A stretch of 64,000 nucleotides of DNA from Streptomyces sp. NBC_00510. GTDB taxonomy: Bacteria; Actinomycetota; Actinomycetes; Streptomycetales; Streptomycetaceae. The translations under genes were made by a program, and so were the position numbers. Below, in pieces: positions 25,430-33,158 of the stretch. The notes below the pieces were generated by a model. The model saw only the letters and a program-made list of their open reading frames with translations. It had not been told where the DNA came from and searched no databases. Position 1 is the first letter of the stretch, and each line of letters starts with the position of its first letter. Location of the stretch: positions 1,736,001 through 1,800,000 of the forward strand of contig CP107851.1 in the NCBI GenBank assembly GCA_036013505.1. Reading direction: 5' to 3'.

Positions 25430-25852
25430 TCATCCGAGGAAGCTCAGCCGGACCTGGCGCCGCGGGTTGTCGCGGTTGGTGTCGACCAGGACGACGGACT
25501 GCCAGGTGCCGAGCTCCAGCCGGCCGCCGATCACCGGGAGCGTGGCGTGCGGCGGGACGATCGCGGGCAGCACGTGGTCGCGGCCGTGGCCGGGGCTGCC
25601 GTGGCGGTGGCGCCAGCGGTCGTCGGCGGGGAGCAGGTCGTGGAGCGCGGCCAGCAGGTCGTCGTCGCTGCCCGCGCCGGTCTCGATGACGGCGATCCCG
25701 GCGGTGGCGTGCGGGACGAACACGTTGAGCAGCCCGTCGCGTCCGTGGGCGACGTCGTCGAGGAAGTCGGCGCAGGCGCCGGTCAGGTCGTGGACCGTCT
25801 CCCTGCTGCCGGTGGTGACGTCGAGGGTGCGGGTGGAGAAAGCGTCGGCCAT
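25430..25852 (-). CDS. YjbQ/UPF0047 family protein
   Basis: A 140-residue protein of the secondary thiamine-phosphate synthase-like family. Conserved His positions appear in 'FVPHATAGIAVIETG' (about residues 47-61), 'HRHGSPGHGRDHVLPAIVPPHATLPVI' (about 82-108) and the C-terminal 'GTWQSVVLVDTNRDNPRRQVRLSFLG'. E. coli YjbQ can replace thiamine-phosphate synthase weakly when overproduced; the real role is unknown. ATG 25852 gives the usual family length; the upstream in-frame extension is Arg/Pro-rich and unlikely to be translated. It faces the SARP gene tail to tail with a 136-bp gap in which I see no terminator. Confidence 0.88.
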   Translation of the reverse strand: MADAFSTRTLDVTTGSRETVHDLTGACADFLDDVAHGRDGLLNVFVPHATAGIAVIETGAGSDDDLLAALHDLLPADDRWRHRHGSPGHGRDHVLPAIVPPHATLPVIGGRLELGTWQSVVLVDTNRDNPRRQVRLSFLG

Positions 25853-25963
25853 GTGACCATGGTGGCCCACCCGAGAACCCGCCGCGTGGCGGGGGCGGCG
25901 CGGGCGTTCCGAGGGCCGAGACGCCGTTGAGGCCATGTGGACGGCCTGGCTGCGGTCGTGGAC

Positions 25964-26047
25964 ATGTCGCGTCCCGTTCTGCTCACCACGCGCGGTCACA
26001 TCGACCTGTTGCGGGTGGCCTCCGCCGCCTGTCGCCGCGGCTGCTGA
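25964..26047 (+). CDS. Cys-containing leader peptide of a sulfur-assimilation locus
   Basis: A 27-codon ORF: MSRPVLLTTRGHIDLLRVAS, then AACRRGC and TGA. It resembles the short 'R-x-H-I-D-L-x-R-V' leader peptides placed before sulfonate and cysteine-assimilation genes in streptomycetes, whose late Cys codons (here TGT 26030 and TGC 26042) are thought to sense cysteinyl-tRNA. It lies 177 nt upstream of a headless ssuD, i.e. exactly where an intact sulfonate operon would have it. The ribosome site is poor. The surrounding 371-bp stretch (25853-26223) holds nothing else except a CG-rich hairpin at 26064-26081. Confidence 0.6.
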   Translation: MSRPVLLTTRGHIDLLRVASAACRRGC

Positions 26048-26063
26048 CGCTTCCTCACCTCTT

Positions 26064-26081
26064 CGCGCGCCTTTCGCGCGC
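26064..26081 (+). promoter_or_regulatory. Hairpin after leader peptide, possible attenuator
   Basis: GCGCGC-CTTTC-GCGCGC-type stem-loop beginning 17 nt after the leader-peptide stop. Its position fits a cysteine attenuation device, but the gene it would control is broken, so it may be a relic. Confidence 0.3.
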
Positions 26082-26223
26082 GCCGTTACCGTGCGCCTTT
26101 TCGCGCCCTCCCCGCACCGCCCCCGTCCGGGTTCCCGCGACGAGTCGTAGCGCCGGCGCCTGCGCCCGACCGGTTCCGCGGACGCGGCGGCGTGCGCGCC
26201 CGCTCACCGCCTCCCCGACGTGA

Positions 26224-26661
26224 GCCACGGCGGACCGGCTCCTGGACGACCTCGACGAGGACACGGTCGCCGCCGCACAGGAGGCCCTGGGGCGCAGCGA
26301 GTCGGTGGGTCGGCAGCGGATGCCGGCGCTGCACGGCGGCTCACGCGACGGGCTCGAGATCTCGCCGAACCTGTGGGCCGGGGTGGGCCTGGTGCGCGGC
26401 GAGGCCGGGACGGCGCTGGTCGGCAGCCACGCAGAGGTCGCCGACCGGATCGAGGAGTACCACGCCCTGGGGATCGACCACTTCGTGCTGTCGGGCTACC
26501 CGCACCTGGAGGAGGCGTACTGGTTCGGTGAGGGCGTCACGCCCGAACTGATCGCACGGGGGCTGCTCGAGAGGGCGCCCGCCGCGCCCCTCCCGGGCGT
26601 GCCGGCGGCTAACGGCCGGCCCGCGTCCGCGCCGGGCGGGGCGCCACTGCTGCTCTCCTGA
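26224..26661 (+). pseudogene. ssuD: 3' remnant of alkanesulfonate monooxygenase (ssuD)
   Basis: The frame after an in-frame TGA (26221) encodes about 145 residues matching the C-terminal third of FMNH2-dependent SsuD: '[19 protein letters not shown]', '[19 protein letters not shown]', '[20 protein letters not shown]', '[20 protein letters not shown]', '[18 protein letters not shown]'. The first two thirds, holding the flavin and sulfonate site (His/Arg/Cys residues), are missing, and no start codon with a ribosome site precedes the match. SsuD would release sulfite from alkanesulfonates; this copy cannot. With the leader peptide upstream it marks a lost sulfonate-utilisation operon. No transposon remains explain the loss. 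Confidence 0.85.
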
Positions 26662-26795
26662 GGCCGGTGAACGGCGCCGCACGACGGGGGCGGCTGTCCT
26701 GATTCGGGCGGCCGCCCACGATTGGTCTGGACCACTTGCCGTCCCTCGGGATAGGGTCGGCAGCGCCCGCCCGAGCGCCAGAGGGGGACCCCCAC

Positions 26796-27251
26796 GTGTA
26801 CGCACCGCACCGCGTCGCCGCGCTGGTCGACGTCTGCCTGCTGCCCGTCGGCCGGACCCACAGACCGCCGGAATGGCTCCGGCGCGGCCTGGAACGGGCC
26901 GGGGCGGTCACCGTCGACGTGCCGGCCGCGCTCAGCGGCCCCGCGGTCACCGAACTGCTGCGGGACGAGTTCGGCGAGGGCGCGGTCGTGATCAGCGAAC
27001 CGCTGGACACCGACGAGGTCGTGGAGGGCTGGGGCGTACCGGGCGCGGCCGTCCTGGCCTGGCTCTCGGGCGTGGACCTGCTGCAGCTCGGGCCCCGTTG
27101 CGGGGCGGGCGTCCTGGAGGCCATCCGGACCGCGGCCACCCGCGCGGTCGCCGACGGCGACCTGCCGCTGTCCCGCCTGGAGGAGGCCGCCGCGCGGGTG
27201 GCCCGGCTGCGGCGCGAGGTGTCCGCGGGAAGCTTCCACGAACGCCCGTAG
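26796..27251 (+). pseudogene. Internally deleted GH3-like glycosidase gene
   Basis: A 151-codon ORF with ribosome site AGAGGGGGA and GTG 26796. Residues 7-35 ('VAALVDVCLLPVGRTHRPPEW') resemble the first helix of bacterial GH3 N-acetylglucosaminidases ('...CLLPGF.GT..P.W'). Residues about 45-145 ('SGPAVTELLRDEFGEG', 'GAAVLAWLSGVDLLQLGP', 'LEEAAARVARLR') match the end of the GH3 barrel. About 200 residues between them, including the K-H-F-P-G-H-G region, are missing. The nucleophile position reads V-I-S-E instead of V-x-S/T-D. It is therefore either a dead relic or a small protein with another use. The FMO gene starts 12 nt later. Confidence 0.55.
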
Positions 27252-27262
27252 TTAGTGGAAAC

Positions 27263-28384
27263 GTGAACCATGTGGATGTGGACGTCGCCGTCATCGGGGC
27301 CGGGCAGGCCGGGCTCTCGGGTGCGTACTTCCTGCGACGGAACGGCATGCGGCCGGACGAGGACTTCGTCGTCCTCGACCACTCCCCCGGCCCCGGCGGC
27401 GCCTGGCAGTTCCGCTGGCCGACGCTGACGTACGGCAGGGCGCACGGGGTGCACTCGCTGCCCGGCATGGAGCTGGAGGGCGCCGACCCCGACCGGCCGT
27501 CCGCCGAGGTCGTCGCCGAGTACTTCGACCGCTACGAGCGCACCTTCGACCTGCGGGTGCACCGCCCGGTCGACGTCTCCACGGTCCGCGAGGGCCCGGA
27601 CGGGCGCCTGCTGGTCGAGTCCGACGCCGGCACGTGGGCTGCCCGCGCGCTGATCAACGCGACCGGGACCTGGGACCGGCCCTTCGTCCCCCGCTACCCG
27701 GGCCAGGAGGCCTTCCGCGGCCGCCAGCTGCACACGGCGGGGTACCGCGGGCGCGAGGAGTTCGCCGGGAAGCACGTGATCGTGGTCGGCGGCGGCACCT
27801 CGGCCGTCCAGCTGCTGATGGAGCTCCACGAGCCGGGTGGCGCGGCCGCGACGACCTGGGTGACCAGGCGGCCGCCCGCCTACCACACCGGCCCCTTCGG
27901 GGAGGATCAGGGACGGGCCGCGGTCGCGCTGGTCGAGGAACGCGTCAAGCACGGCCTTCCGCCCCAGAGCGTCGTCAGCGTGACGGGGCTGCCCATGACC
28001 GAGGCGATGGAGCGCGCCCGCGAGCGCGGCATCCTCGAACGCCTCCCCATGTTCGAGCGGATCACGCCGGACGGCGTGACCTGGGCGGACGGCCGCCACG
28101 TCACCGCCGACGTCATCCTGTGGGCCACCGGCTTCCGTGCCGCCCTCGACCACCTCGCCCCGCTGCGCCTGCGCGAGCCCGGCGGCGGCATCCGTCTGGA
28201 GGGGCTCACCCAGGTCGCCGCCGACCCGCGCGTCCACCTCATCGGCTACGGCCCCTCCGCGAGCACGATCGGCGCCAACCGGGCCGGCCGCAGCGCGGTC
28301 CGCGAGATCCGCGCCTACCTGCGGGGACGGGACCGCGCCCTGGACGCGGCCCGGACGCCGGAACCGGTGGCCGCTGCCGGCTGA
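27263..28384 (+). CDS. Flavin-containing monooxygenase-like oxidoreductase
   Basis: A 373-residue class B flavoprotein monooxygenase-like enzyme. FAD motif VIGAGQAGLSGAYFL is at residues 8-22, with 'DHSPGPGGAWQFRWPTL' after it, and the NADPH motif VIVVGGGTSAVQLLMEL is at about 172. The C-terminal 'VILWATGFRAALDHLAPL' and 'LIGYGPSASTIGANRAG' are typical. It uses NADPH and O2 to oxygenate N, S or carbonyl compounds; the BVMO fingerprint F-x-G-x-x-x-H-x-x-x-W is only loosely present (FRGRQLHTAGY), so N/S oxygenation is more likely. GTG 27263 is preferred. Convergent with the LacI gene. Confidence 0.85.
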   Translation: MNHVDVDVAVIGAGQAGLSGAYFLRRNGMRPDEDFVVLDHSPGPGGAWQFRWPTLTYGRAHGVHSLPGMELEGADPDRPSAEVVAEYFDRYERTFDLRVHRPVDVSTVREGPDGRLLVESDAGTWAARALINATGTWDRPFVPRYPGQEAFRGRQLHTAGYRGREEFAGKHVIVVGGGTSAVQLLMELHEPGGAAATTWVTRRPPAYHTGPFGEDQGRAAVALVEERVKHGLPPQSVVSVTGLPMTEAMERARERGILERLPMFERITPDGVTWADGRHVTADVILWATGFRAALDHLAPLRLREPGGGIRLEGLTQVAADPRVHLIGYGPSASTIGANRAGRSAVREIRAYLRGRDRALDAARTPEPVAAAG

Positions 28385-28460
28385 CGGCCCGGCCCGGCCC
28401 GACCCTGGAGTTCCGACCCGGCGAAGGTGCGTGGTTCCGGCGGAACGGATCGGCCCGAGG

Positions 28461-28487
28461 GCCGGGCACGACCCGACAGGGCCCGGC
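28461..28487. terminator. Weak hairpin between convergent genes
   Basis: GCCGGGC and GCCCGGC arms (7 bp) with a 13-nt loop, between the FMO stop and the LacI stop, followed by CCCTCC/GGAGGG. Plausible but short. Confidence 0.35.
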
Positions 28488-28503
28488 ACCCTCCCCGGAG
28501 GGC

Positions 28504-29538
28504 TCAGCGGGCGGCGCGGCCGCTCTTGCCGAGGGTGGAGCCCCGAACGACGAGTTCGGGCTGGAAGACGATGCGCCGGTGCTCGTGCTCCTCCGCCGCG
28601 TCCCCGGTCTCCTCGATGAGCAGATCGGCGGCCGCGCGGCCCATCCGGTAAGCGGGCTGCCGCACGGACGTCAGCGGCACCGCCGCCGCCGCCGCGAACT
28701 CGATGTCGTCGTAACCGACCAGCGCGATCTCCTCCGGCACCGCGATGCCCGCCGCGTACAGCGCCTGCAGCACGCCCAGCGCGAGCAGGTCGTTGGCGCA
28801 GAAGACGGCGGTCGGGCGGTTGGCCATCCCCAGGAGCCGGGCGCCGGCGTCGCGTCCGGAGGGGACGTCCAGACGCTCCGCCTCGATGTGCGCCAGGGAC
28901 TCGGCGGGGAGCCCGGCGGCGGCGAGCGCGTCCAGGGCGCCGGTGCGCCGGTCCTGGCACTGGGCGAGGTGCATCGGACCGCTCACGTAGACGATGCGTT
29001 CGTGGCCGCGTTCGATGAGGTGGTCGACCGCGAGGCGGCCGCCCTCGATGTCGTCCACGGACACCGAGCAGGCCTCGGCGCTCGGCACGACGCGATCCAC
29101 GAAGACGAAGGGGATGCCGTGGCGCCGGAAGGAGGCGATGTTCCGGCCGCTGGTGTCCGCCGGCGTCACCAGGACGCCGCGCACCCGCTGCTCGGCGAAG
29201 AGCCCGAGGTAGTCGGCCTCCTCCGAAGGGCTCTCGCCGCTGTTGCAGAGCATGACGCCGAGCCCGGTCTCCCGGGCGGCCCGCTCGGCCCCGGAGGCGA
29301 CGTCCACGAAGAAGGGGTTGGCCATGTCGAGCACGAGCAGCGCGATGATCCTGCTGCGGCCCGCCCTCAACTGCCGGGCGGACTCACTGCGCACGTAGCC
29401 CAGTTGCTCGATGACCGACAGCACCCGGGCACGCGTGTCCTCGGAGACCATGTCGGGCCGGTTGATCACGTTCGACACCGTGCCGACCGATACGCCCGCC
29501 TGCCGGGCGACGTCCTTGATCCCCACCATGCGTGTCAC
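28504..29538 (-). CDS. LacI-family regulator, probable rhamnose/lactate regulator
   Basis: A 344-residue repressor. HTH 'GIKDVARQAGVSVGTVSNVINRPD' lies near residues 6-29 with the minor-groove hinge helix 'SARQLRAGRSRIIALLV' (about 52-68), followed by a periplasmic-binding-protein-like sugar domain ('DMANPFFVDVASGAERAARE', 'VFCANDLLALGVLQAL', 'ALVGYDDIEFAAAAAVPLTSVRQP'). The start is GTG 29538 (GGAG close upstream) or ATG 29529. It lies downstream of rhaM on the same strand and near lutABC, and a LacI-type palindrome lies between rhaM and lutA, so control of both units in response to rhamnose or a derivative is a reasonable inference. Confidence 0.88.
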   Translation of the reverse strand: MTRMVGIKDVARQAGVSVGTVSNVINRPDMVSEDTRARVLSVIEQLGYVRSESARQLRAGRSRIIALLVLDMANPFFVDVASGAERAARETGLGVMLCNSGESPSEEADYLGLFAEQRVRGVLVTPADTSGRNIASFRRHGIPFVFVDRVVPSAEACSVSVDDIEGGRLAVDHLIERGHERIVYVSGPMHLAQCQDRRTGALDALAAAGLPAESLAHIEAERLDVPSGRDAGARLLGMANRPTAVFCANDLLALGVLQALYAAGIAVPEEIALVGYDDIEFAAAAAVPLTSVRQPAYRMGRAAADLLIEETGDAAEEHEHRRIVFQPELVVRGSTLGKSGRAAR

Positions 29539-29707
29539 GAGCTCCGCCCTACCTCCTGCCGCCGGCCCGCCACAGGCCGCGGGTTCATGCTACGCATAGG
29601 TGACGGCGTCGGTGCCCACTGTGTCCGGCCGGCCGAACGGAAGCAGCGGAGCGGAACGGTGGCCTCCGGGGCGGGGCGGATCGTCCGCGCGGGCTACGGG
29701 CCCGACG

Positions 29708-30028
29708 TCACGCCAGGTGGAAGACCTCCGCGAGCGGCCGCATGGCCTCGTCGGGCCGGGCCCCGTCCAGCGCCTCGAAGAAGTCCGCCATCTCAGCCTG
29801 CCAGCGGGCGTTGACGTCGGTCGCCGCCATCGCCTCCTGTGCGGCCGCGAAGTCCTCGGTCTCCAGGTAGCCGACGAGCAGGCCGTCCTCACGGAGGAAG
29901 AGCGAGTAGTTGTGCCAGCCGGTGGCCGAGAGGGCGTCCAGCATCTCGGGCCAGACGGCTGCGTGACGCTCGCGGTACTCGGCGAGCCGGTCCTTCCGGA
30001 CCTTCAACAGGAAACAGACGCGCTGCAC
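29708..30028 (-). CDS. rhaM: L-rhamnose mutarotase
   Basis: A 106-residue enzyme interconverting alpha- and beta-L-rhamnose, feeding rhamnose isomerase. The family pattern is clear: 'VCFLLKVRKDRLAEYRERHAAVWPEMLDAL' (catalytic His in RERH, W-P-E), 'GWHNYSLFL' (His/Tyr) and the C-terminal 'RWQAEMADFF...EVFHL'. GTG 30028 gives the standard length; the open frame further upstream is non-coding. A candidate LacI operator is 29 bp upstream (30057-30068). No rhamnose isomerase, kinase or transporter is in the window, so those genes must be elsewhere. Confidence 0.9.
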   Translation of the reverse strand: MQRVCFLLKVRKDRLAEYRERHAAVWPEMLDALSATGWHNYSLFLREDGLLVGYLETEDFAAAQEAMAATDVNARWQAEMADFFEALDGARPDEAMRPLAEVFHLA

Positions 30029-30056
30029 GGTCGGCTCTGGCCTCTCGGGTCTGATA

Positions 30057-30068
30057 TGAAAGGTTTCA
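30057..30068. promoter_or_regulatory. Candidate LacI-type operator between rhaM and lutABC
   Basis: TGAAA-GG-TTTCA, seen on the minus strand inside ATTGAAACCTTTCATAT. A 5+2+5 palindrome of the LacI-family type, 29 bp from the rhaM start and 148 bp from lutA. Because the region is divergent it could repress both units. Confidence 0.5.
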
Positions 30069-30215
30069 ATCGATGGCAGGGACGTTAGGACACCCCGACA
30101 TGGCTCGTCAATGGCACCTTCTGCGGCGCGCAGACATCCGATCTCTGCCCCATAGTGCGGGGCGTATACGGCAGTATGGGCCCACGGGTGGCCGTGCCGA
30201 CCGTGAGGAGGCCGC

Positions 30216-30980
30216 ATGCGCGTAGCACTGTTCGTCACTTGCGTGAACGACACGCTGTACCCCGAGACGGGGAAGGCCGTCGTGACCCTGCTGGAGCGGC
30301 TGGGGGTGACCGTGGACTTCCCCGCCGCGCAGACCTGCTGCGGCCAGCCGCAGTTCAACACCGGCTACCGGCACGAGACGGAGCCCCTGGTCACCCGGTA
30401 CGCCAAGGCCTTCGAGGGGTACGACTACATCGTCACCCCGTCCGGTTCCTGCGCCGCGATGGTGCGGGACAACTATCCCCGCATCGGCGACCGGGCCCGC
30501 GCGGAGGGGCGCGGCGAGGGCCTCGCCGCCGTCGCCGCGTCCGTCGTGCCGCGCACCTACGAGCTGACCGAGTTCCTCACGGACGTGCTCAAGGTGACGG
30601 ACGTCGGCGCCTACTTCCCCTATCCCGTCACCTATCATCCGACCTGTCATGGCCTGAGGATGCTGGGGCTGGGCCGCCGCCCGGTGGAGCTGCTCAGCCA
30701 TGTGAAGGGGCTGGAGCTGGTCGAATTGCCGGGCGCCGAGGAATGCTGCGGATTCGGCGGCACCTTCGCCGTCAAGAACGCGGCCGTGTCCGCGGCGATG
30801 GGCGCGGACAAGGCCCGCAACATCACCTCCACCGGCGCGCGCGCCGTGTGCACGGTGGACAACTCCTGCCTGATGCACATCGGCGGCACCCTCGCCCGGC
30901 TCGGCTCCGAGGTCCGTCCGGTCCACCTCGCCGAGATCCTCGCGTCGACCGAGGAGCAGCCCTACGGAGGCATCCGATGA
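30216..30980 (+). CDS. lutA: L-lactate utilisation protein LutA
   Basis: A 254-residue subunit of the LutABC complex that oxidises L-lactate to pyruvate. It has the two CCG domains of heterodisulfide-reductase-type subunits: 'TCCGQPQFNTG' (about residues 41-51) and 'EECCGFGGTFAVKN' (about 176-189), plus 'YHPTCHGLRML', all of which bind non-cubane or 4Fe-4S clusters. GAGGAGG precedes ATG 30216. It overlaps lutB by 4 nt (ATGA). Divergent from rhaM: bacterial rhamnose breakdown yields lactaldehyde, then lactate, which this complex would consume. Confidence 0.95.
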   Translation: MRVALFVTCVNDTLYPETGKAVVTLLERLGVTVDFPAAQTCCGQPQFNTGYRHETEPLVTRYAKAFEGYDYIVTPSGSCAAMVRDNYPRIGDRARAEGRGEGLAAVAASVVPRTYELTEFLTDVLKVTDVGAYFPYPVTYHPTCHGLRMLGLGRRPVELLSHVKGLELVELPGAEECCGFGGTFAVKNAAVSAAMGADKARNITSTGARAVCTVDNSCLMHIGGTLARLGSEVRPVHLAEILASTEEQPYGGIR

Positions 30981-32503
30981 GCGGCACCTACCTGGGCATG
31001 CCCGCCTTCCCCGTCGCCGCCGGCGAGGCCGTGCACAACACGACGCTGCGCGGCAACCTGCGGCACGCCACCCACACCATCCGGGACAAGCGGGCCCGCG
31101 CCGTCGCCGAACTCGACGACTGGCAGCAACTGCGGGCGGCGGGCAAGCAGATCAAGGACGACGTGCTGCGCCATCTCGACCACTACCTGGTGCGGTTGGA
31201 GGAGGCGGTCACCGCCGCCGGAGGCACCGTCCACTGGGCCGTCGACGCGGACGAGGCCAACCGGATCGTGACGGACCTGGTACGCGCCACCGGCGAGACC
31301 GAGGTCGTCAAGGTCAAGTCCATGGCGACCCAGGAGATCGGTCTCAACGAGGCGCTCGCCGAGGCCGGGATCTCCGCCTACGAGACGGACCTGGCCGAGC
31401 TGATCGTGCAGCTTGGCGACGACCTGCCGAGCCACATCCTGGTGCCCGCGATCCACCGCAACCGCTCCGAGATCCGCGACATCTTCAACGAGGCCATGGG
31501 CCGCTGGGGCCGTCCGGCGCCCGAGGGGCTCTCCGACTCCCCCGCCGAACTGGCCGAGGCCGCACGGCTCCACCTGCGGGAGAAGTTCCTGCGCGCCAAG
31601 GTCGGCATCTCGGGCGCCAACTTCATGATCGCCGAGACCGGCACCCTGGTCGTGGTGGAGTCCGAGGGCAACGGCCGCATGTGCCTGACGCTCCCCGAGA
31701 CCCTGATCTCGGTGGTCGGCATCGAGAAGGTGCTGCCGAGCTGGCAGGACCTCGAGGTCTTCCTGCAGCTCCTGCCGCGCTCCTCCACGGCCGAGCGGAT
31801 GAACCCGTACACGAGCACCTGGACCGGGACCACCGACGAGGACGGACCGCGCGCCTTCCACCTCGTCCTGGTCGACAACGGCCGCACCGACACCCTCGCC
31901 GACGAGGTGGGCCGGCAGGCCCTGCGCTGCATCCGCTGCTCGGCCTGCCTCAACGTCTGCCCCGTGTACGAGCGCGCCGGCGGGCATGCGTACGGGTCCG
32001 CCTACCCCGGGCCGATCGGCGCCATCCTCACCCCGCAGCTCCGCGGCATGGACACCGCGATCGACGCTTCGCTGCCGTACGCCTCGTCCCTCTGCGGCGC
32101 CTGCTACGAGGTGTGCCCGGTTGCCATCGACATCCCGGAGGTCCTCGTCCACCTGCGGGAACGCGTCGTGCAGGGCGGCGAGGTGACCCGGGCGGGCAAC
32201 AGGGTGACGCTCAGGCCCGCCAAGGGCCACGCGGCCGAGCGGGCGGCCATGCGCGCGGCGCGCTGGACGCTGGACCACCCGGCCGCGCTGCGCGCCGGCC
32301 AGCGGCTGGCGTCGCGGACCCGCAGGTTCCACCCGAGCCGGCTGCCGGGTCCCGGGAAGGCGTGGACCGACACCCGGGACGTCCCGTCGGTGCCGGCGGA
32401 GTCCTTCCGCGACTGGTGGCGGCGCACCCGGGGACCGGGCACCGCCGGCGCCGGCAACAGCAGCGACAGCGGCAGCACCGAGAGCAGGGAGGGCACCAAG
32501 TGA
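30977..32503 (+). CDS. lutB: L-lactate utilisation iron-sulfur protein LutB
   Basis: A 508-residue central subunit. The N-terminal LUD domain (about residues 60-300) contains 'GISGANFMIAETGTLVVVESEGNGRMC', and the ferredoxin-like part has two cluster motifs: 'CIRCSACLNVCPVY' (about 315) and 'SLCGACYEVCPVAIDIP' (about 370), expected to hold two 4Fe-4S clusters. The tail is Arg-rich, then Gly/Ser-rich with no predicted role. Translation is coupled to lutA and, by a GTGA overlap, to lutC. Confidence 0.95.
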   Translation: MSGTYLGMPAFPVAAGEAVHNTTLRGNLRHATHTIRDKRARAVAELDDWQQLRAAGKQIKDDVLRHLDHYLVRLEEAVTAAGGTVHWAVDADEANRIVTDLVRATGETEVVKVKSMATQEIGLNEALAEAGISAYETDLAELIVQLGDDLPSHILVPAIHRNRSEIRDIFNEAMGRWGRPAPEGLSDSPAELAEAARLHLREKFLRAKVGISGANFMIAETGTLVVVESEGNGRMCLTLPETLISVVGIEKVLPSWQDLEVFLQLLPRSSTAERMNPYTSTWTGTTDEDGPRAFHLVLVDNGRTDTLADEVGRQALRCIRCSACLNVCPVYERAGGHAYGSAYPGPIGAILTPQLRGMDTAIDASLPYASSLCGACYEVCPVAIDIPEVLVHLRERVVQGGEVTRAGNRVTLRPAKGHAAERAAMRAARWTLDHPAALRAGQRLASRTRRFHPSRLPGPGKAWTDTRDVPSVPAESFRDWWRRTRGPGTAGAGNSSDSGSTESREGTK

Positions 32504-33147
32504 GCACCCGTGAGCAGGTCCTGGGGCGGATCCGCCGCGCCCTCGCCGACGCGCCCCGCGGGACGGCACCGGCGCGCGGCGCGGTGGACCGTGACTACCT
32601 GCGCGTCCACGGACGGCGGGACGCCGCGCAGACCGCCGATCTGCTGGCCGAGAACCTCGCCGACTACCGTGCCATCGTCCACCGCGCCACCGGCGAGGAG
32701 CTGCCCGGCCGCCTCGCCGGCCTGCTGGCCGCGCGCGGCGCCCGCCGGGTCGTCGTCCCGCCCGGCCTTCCGGAGCGGTGGCTCTCGGCGGTGCAGGACG
32801 TGGAACGGGTGGCCGATTCCGCGGCGCTGACGGCCCGCGAACTGGACGCCGTCGACAGCGTCGTCACCGGTTGCGCGGTGGCGATCGCGGAGACCGGCAC
32901 CATCGTGCTGGACGCCGGGCCCGACCAGGGGCGGCGCAGGATCACGCTCGTCCCGGACCACCACGTCGTCGTCGTGCGCGTCCCGGAGCAGGTCGTGGAC
33001 TCGGTGCCGCAGGCGCTGGAACGGCTGGATCCCGTCCGGCCGTTGACGTGGATCTCCGGGCCCTCTGCCACCAGCGACATCGAACTGGACCGGGTGGAGG
33101 GCGTGCACGGGCCGCGCACCCTGGAGGTCGTGCTCGTGACGGACTGA
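32500..33147 (+). CDS. lutC: L-lactate utilisation protein LutC
   Basis: A 215-residue LUD-domain protein completing LutABC. Family pattern: 'REQVLGRIRRALADAPRG' N-terminus, 'VTGCAVAIAETGTIVLDAGP' and 'PLTWISGPSATSDIELDRVEGVHGPRTLEVVLV' at the end. GTG 32500 overlaps the lutB stop by 4 nt. It ends 11 nt before the stop of the convergent polymerase gene, with no room for a hairpin. Confidence 0.95.
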   Translation: MSTREQVLGRIRRALADAPRGTAPARGAVDRDYLRVHGRRDAAQTADLLAENLADYRAIVHRATGEELPGRLAGLLAARGARRVVVPPGLPERWLSAVQDVERVADSAALTARELDAVDSVVTGCAVAIAETGTIVLDAGPDQGRRRITLVPDHHVVVVRVPEQVVDSVPQALERLDPVRPLTWISGPSATSDIELDRVEGVHGPRTLEVVLVTD

Positions 33148-33158
33148 CCGCGCGCCGC

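Noticed and set aside
25303..25689. Short plus-strand ORF starting with GTG after the SARP gene
   Set aside because: Most of it is antisense to yjbQ and turns into Gly/Arg low complexity; no ribosome site worth noting.
25853..27251. Mobile element as cause of the decayed zone
   Set aside because: I found no transposase fragment, terminal inverted repeat or target duplication; simple deletions explain the remnants.
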